A DNA stretch of 64,000 nucleotides from Sphagnum compactum (Eukaryota; Bryophyta; Sphagnopsida; Sphagnales). Shown here in pieces: positions 59,268 to 64,000 of the stretch (the stretch's first letter is position 1; each line of letters starts with the position of its first letter). The notes beneath the pieces were generated by a model that saw only the letters and a list, made by a program, of their open reading frames with translations, was not told the origin of the DNA and made no database searches. A program made the position numbers and the translations under genes. The stretch is taken from assembly GCA_965153455.1 (NCBI GenBank), contig OZ234500.1, positions 3,596,001 through 3,660,000 of the forward strand. Reading direction: 5' to 3'.

Positions 59268-59510
59268 TAGTGCACCATCCATTGGAAATCCGTTACGAGT
59301 CCAATCTGGATGAACTTGAGTTACCATGGTTCCACCTTGGTAACCTATCCCGTAGACCCACCTACTTCCACCCCACACTACCTGGGTAACTTATTACCGA
59401 TGTTAATAAGTAGGTCGTGAATGTAAGTGGTTACTATGTAGGGTGGTACCAAGGTAAGGCACTTGGTGACTACTATGTATGTTGATACATGGGAATGGTT
59501 ATTACCAATG
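59268..59510. repeat. Dispersed repeat, copy 3
   Basis: Contains GCACCATCCATTGGAAATCC, CTGGATGAACTTGAG and CACCTTGGTAACCTA (59268-59352), then GAATGTAAGTGGTTAC and AAGGCACTTGGTGACTA (59417-59475). Related to 46640-46750 and 57911-58290. Confidence 0.55.
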
Positions 59511-62278
59511 TTGGGTGGGTATTTGGTTTTGCAAATAACCGTTGATTTGGGCTTCAATTTTTTTTTTAAAATGAAAAAATAAAAATATATATCAGAATTA
59601 GAGAACCATTGGTTCGGGTTTTTTGAAAAGTTCAGAATTAATGAGCCACTAATTCATGTAATAACTGGGTTGATAACCGGGCCGAAACTAAATGACCAAC
59701 CTGCACGGGTTGCATCTCAGGATCGGTTCTTTGATTTGATGAGAACCATGATTATCGAACTTAAGAACCGTCCTGACAAATATGTATACAAACATGAATA
59801 CCAACAAACATAAACAAATGTTAACATGTATAACTACACCTAATAATTAAACATTTGTTTTTTGCCATTCATTTTATAACAAAAATGTAAGTACAAAAAC
59901 ACAACTCCTTTTCAAATGTTATTATAGAAACAAAACTCTAAACACAAAAAAAGCTTTTTGAGTCCAAATGAATACAATGTCTCAAATCAAGAAAGGTTAA
60001 AGAAGAAATATCCAAAATTTTCCATCCAAAACATATTTTTATTTGAAAAGAAAAAAAAACCTAGTAACTCAATACATACTAAAGGAGTCTAAGCTTTGGT
60101 TTATTAAGGATGATGGTAGATAGTGATCATATTGAATTTAGATGTAGGTGGATTTATGAACTTTTGATGTGAGAAGTCAAGAAATGGAATTGTGCTTGAA
60201 AAAAAGGGCGACTTGTGTAGGTGCATTCTTCCTCGTGGATCGATGATGAGGACCAAAGACAAGGTTAACTAGCCATCTACATGAGCAAAAAAATGGTAAC
60301 CCTTTTCTTAAGAGAGGTTTGCATTTGTCAAGTTTGCTTGCAATTTTTGGCCATTGGTCATGGCAATAATTGAATTCGTTGAATTGGATGTGGATTGAAT
60401 GGGTGGGGTTGTTGGTAGGGAGGCGGGGGAGTGTGTGTGCCAAGCATTTGATAAGGGGATATCTTGGTGTTGATTAGATAGAAGGGCACATGCATTTTGG
60501 GTGGGAATAAGAGTGTGGAAGTAGCCAAGCTAGCACAAAAGGGTATGTTGAGAAATTCACTAAAGTGGAATCAATAATCAAGAATTGAGATCTAATAGCA
60601 TGGTGGGTGAGGAAGAATTTTTGAAAGTGCAATAAGGATTACATGTATATAACCCATGGAGCACTAGATCTTGACAAGAGAATAAAATGATGAAAGCACA
60701 TTATGGTGACTTTATATCCACGTCACATCCGTAGTTTTTCTTACATCTCTTAGATTTAATTTTTAAAATAATAATAATAATAATAATAATAATAGTAATA
60801 ATTATGTTATATCATTAAAAAATTAATAGATAAAGCTAACACAATTAATCTTTTAGAGGTGTAAAATTCACAATAAAATTGTGGATAATAAAAAAATAAT
60901 GGACCTTTAAATTTTGGCAACAACTTCTATCACACTTACAAAACTCATGAATATGAACTTTTTATTCTTGCAATAAATGAAGTCAAAAGAAATGAAGTTG
61001 TTTGTAAATACGCATGCGGGCTGGTTGGTCATGAAGATAGAGGTTATTTTGTGAAAGGCCGTTACTTCAACTCAATTTTGGTGACCTAAGAGGTTGGATA
61101 AAATATATGGATGTTTTGGGATGAGGAGTAAACACCACATCTTGCACAAGTGGAATTGTCGTCTTTTGATGATAGAGCCATTTTTATGTATATATATGCT
61201 TTGGGCCATAGGCAATACAAGGGGTGGGGGTGTAATGAAGGTTGGTATAGGAGGCAAGGAAAGAAATGGGTAAAATGGTTTGAGTGGTAGGGAGAGGGTG
61301 GTTGTATTTTAGGTCCTAGGTTCAAAGTTGTGATGAATGTTTGTGATGGGGTGAGTGTGGAGATACCCATCTTGGGGTTGCGTATGTTGAAACATGCATG
61401 CCTACTAGTTGTAAGTAGCAACAATAGCAATTCAAGCTTTTTTTGTATACGACTATCATGAAAATGATGAAAACGTTTCCAATACTTTTCGAGCCCTAAC
61501 ATTATGCTTGGGGCTGCATGCTATTGTGCACTATCAATGACAATGAAATGATGGAAAAAAATGATTTGATTTTGTGAAAAGTAAGTTCCATTTGAATGAA
61601 AATATTGAATGACACTACATGCAACTTGAATTTAATTCACCTTGAATTCAATGGGATTGCAAAAATTCCATTACATTGGATTCAATTGGATCTAAATTGA
61701 TCATTTGAATTGACTTCGAATTCAATTGACGAAATAACATGATGTGAATTGATGTACAAGGTATTGAAAATATGCTTATCACTTTCATCATTCACGACTA
61801 TCATGTTGAAAAACAAATAAAAATGACACAAATTTGAAAAGACACCTTTTCATTCCAAATTCACATAAGATTCTAAAGCAAAATCTAGTTTGGTAGGATG
61901 AGACTACCAATAAACCCTAAACCAATGTACCCCATACCAGCTCCAATGTTTTGCATTGTCACCAAAATTTGCTCATAATTCTTGACATAGTCAAGACAAG
62001 AGTATTGATTGTTGCAAAATTTTCCCCTAGTCTGCCCTTTGCCCCATTTTTTTCCCCCCCCCAAAACCTTGGCACTCCCAAAAATGTTTCAAGTCCGAGT
62101 TTATAAATGTCTTGGGCATGTTATGAGAGACTCTTGGTATGGCAAGTGATGTGCTCCTTTGGTACTCGTAACATGGCAAACATAATGCTCGAGGTTTTCA
62201 AGTACCTCAACAACACATCGCTTTTGTTAGCTTTTTCATCCCAAGTACTTACTTCTTCAAGTCCAAATGATGACCCCT
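59511..62278. other. AT-rich intergenic region
   Basis: No gene recognised. (AAT)n lies at about 60766-60800. The longest open frame (61086-61502, minus, 138 codons) has a Leu run and Pro/Thr-rich sequence with no family match, and I do not call it. Confidence 0.45.
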
Positions 62279-62391
62279 CTAAACCCTAAACCCTTCATTA
62301 TTTCAAAATAATGTATTGCAAATTCCTCAATCACATAGAGGATTTTAGGGCTTAAAAACCCTAAACCCTAGATGTTAAACCCTAAACCCTG
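62279..62391. repeat. Interstitial telomere-type motif cluster
   Basis: CCCTAAACCC occurs at 62282-62291 and again in two blocks at about 62348-62359 and 62374-62388. They are separated by non-telomeric sequence, so this is a dispersed cluster and not a telomere. Confidence 0.7.
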
Positions 62392-62905
62392 AATCCGTTG
62401 CCCGAAAACATGATGAGAATTGAAATCTTATTTACTTCATTGGGAGTGATTGTTTTTGTTTACACTGTCACTTTGTCTGTCTTCCCAATTGGCAGAATCT
62501 GCAGCCATTGGGCAGAATTGAGCCCTAACTGCCGGTTCTGCCCTCGCTCGAGTGGTCGCATCACTTTCGGTTCATCCCTTGTATCCTAGCGAATGGGCTG
62601 GCATTGCGGCCTAGCAGATTCTGCCAACTACGCCACTCGCCACCCACCCGCCCACCGACCCACCCACCGACCCGAGGCTTTTTAGCCACAAGCCTTTGGC
62701 TAATGTTAGAGCTGCCCTGCCCATTCTCTCTCTCTCTCTCTCTCGTACAATAATTCATCCATGAACATGATGAAAATGTAACTTCATTATGATGATTATG
62801 TGCATGAATCCGTTCATGCTCATGAACACGATGAACAATGTAAAATTTTGGAATACCCATCATTACCATTCTCACCTAAGTGACAAATTATGTGTCGGGT
62901 GGGTA

Positions 62906-63053
62906 GTAAAAGCCCCAACGTAAAAAGCCCCAACACCACAGGCTTTACTAGGAATAAGGGCGCACATGAGACGGACGGAGTCAAAGCGCGACCCCAATTC
63001 TGTTTAAAGCTCACTCACATTCCAGTAAAAGCCTGCAACCAAAGGCTTTACGA
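62906..63053. repeat. Short GC-richer segment with GTAAAAGCC/GGCTTTAC foldbacks
   Basis: GTAAAAGCC near 62907 pairs with GGCTTTAC near 62940-62948, and GTAAAAGCCT near 63025 pairs with AGGCTTTAC at 63044-63052. The outer pair also defines a 146-base segment with inverted ends that is richer in GC than its surroundings. It could be a small MITE; no clear target duplication was seen. Confidence 0.35.
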
Positions 63054-63184
63054 GAGAACATATTTACTTTGATTTTTTTAAATTTTTGACCTTTTTTTTT
63101 CCATGATAGCCAATGAGTACATGACAGGTATCACGGCCAAAGAAAAAAAAAAAAAAAAGAGACTAAAAAATGATGGGCAATTGT

Positions 63185-63275
63185 ATTGTACCTAATTTTG
63201 CAATTCTCTTGTACCTAATTTTCCAATTCTATTGTACCTAATTTTTCAATTCTCTTGTACCAAATAATTTTCCGT
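63185..63275. repeat. Tandem repeat, about four units of 23-24 bp
   Basis: TTGTACCTAATTTT followed by CAATTCT repeats three times, and a fourth unit begins TTGTACCAAATAATTTTCC. Non-coding. Confidence 0.8.
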
Positions 63276-64000
63276 AATTGCGAAATACTTTCATCTATCA
63301 TTTGGAGCTACCGCAAATAGCACTTCAACGTATCCTAACAAACTTTCTTCTATTGTTTAGAGTTCACACCCCCCTCCCGTACGTACTACTTACTCACACC
63401 TCTCGACTTTCGACTCAAAATAATTCAAAAAAGTTGAGGGTTGGAAAATTGAAAAAGTTTCCAAAAACAATTATGGAATGTTGAATTCTTCCACAAAAGC
63501 CACAAAAAGGTTTTTTTTTTAAATTTTTTTTTTAAGAGTCCAAAAAAAAACCAACCTTCGACTTGACAAAGAAAGGCAATATATTTGTGACCCCAAGACC
63601 GTATGGATATAAAGTTTTTTTAATTTTTAAAACGACTATTGGGGTCAAATTGGGGTCAATTTCTAATCTAAAGTCGTTCCGCACCAATTTTTTACCTCGG
63701 CTAATACCCCTTCTTCCTAAGTTCTGGGGTATGTATTTGATAGTCGGCATTACTTCCCAAAATCAAATTACTCGAGTGACTGGCCAAGAGAGGTAGACGT
63801 ATTTATACTCTTTAAAAATAATGATGAAAACCTGGCAAACTAGTTCACATCATTATTTTATTTTCGGCATTTTCGGCATTTGGCGGAAAATGATTTGGGA
63901 AATACAAAAAATTAGGTGATTTTTGGGGTTTTCAAGTCGCCAAAATTTGTGAAAAGATTTTGTAAAAATGGTTGAAATTCGGAATTTACTACTACTATAT

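Larger units (their letters stand above)
62392..64000. other. Intergenic right end of the window
   Basis: No gene recognised. It holds (CT)n at about 62727-62745, a CCCAC/CCGAC-rich run near 62640-62672, the foldback pair at 62906-63053 and the tandem repeat at 63185-63275, listed separately. The last 500 bases are AT-rich with no recognised feature. Confidence 0.45.

Overview
This is a nuclear segment from a land plant. It carries a chlorophyll synthase gene with a transit peptide, a plant-type PTEN, a secreted plant subtilase, many GT-AG introns, TTTAGGG/CCCTAAA (Arabidopsis-type) telomere motifs inside the sequence, and long AT-rich repeat-filled intergenic DNA. Gene density is low. I cannot fix the lineage from sequence alone; a seed-free vascular plant or another large-genome plant would fit.

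Layout. 0-12 kb is low-complexity and AT-rich DNA, with a possible minus-strand promoter at the left edge and a decayed minus-strand RNA-binding protein gene (RRM plus zinc knuckle, RZ-1-like) near 7 kb. A tRNA-Lys(UUU) gene lies at 12.5 kb (minus). Next come a five-exon VPS2-type ESCRT-III gene (14.1-16.0 kb, minus) with an apparent one-base loss at an exon start, then a single-exon subtilase (18.5-21.0 kb, minus) whose 3' end is tandemly duplicated as a dead copy. 22-31 kb is repeat DNA: a six-copy array with telomere-like motifs, two roughly 1.1-1.3 kb inverted arms around a candidate solo LTR, a Harbinger/Tourist-type MITE, and a 49-bp minisatellite. Chlorophyll synthase (33.3-37.8 kb, minus, 15 exons, 390 residues) and PTEN (39.7-46.1 kb, plus, 13 coding exons, 637 residues) sit head to head across a repeat-rich divergent promoter. 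The PTEN leader carries a 32-codon upstream ORF that is split by an intron.

The most unusual region is 51.9-55.5 kb. A dispersed repeat is present once uninterrupted and once split by a 2.0-kb insertion. The insertion has a Helitron-like 5' end (A|TC) and no target duplication. It carries four exons, introns included, of an STY8/17/46-type ACT-domain protein kinase gene, joined in frame and stopped by a 39-bp inverted repeat. 55.5-64 kb is AT-rich intergenic DNA with short repeats and no recognisable gene.

The intact genes do housekeeping or separate jobs: endosomal sorting, extracellular proteolysis, chlorophyll synthesis and phosphoinositide dephosphorylation. Nothing suggests a pathway cluster. 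All exon models come from manual reading of splice sites, frame and family conservation; no alignment software or transcript data was used.
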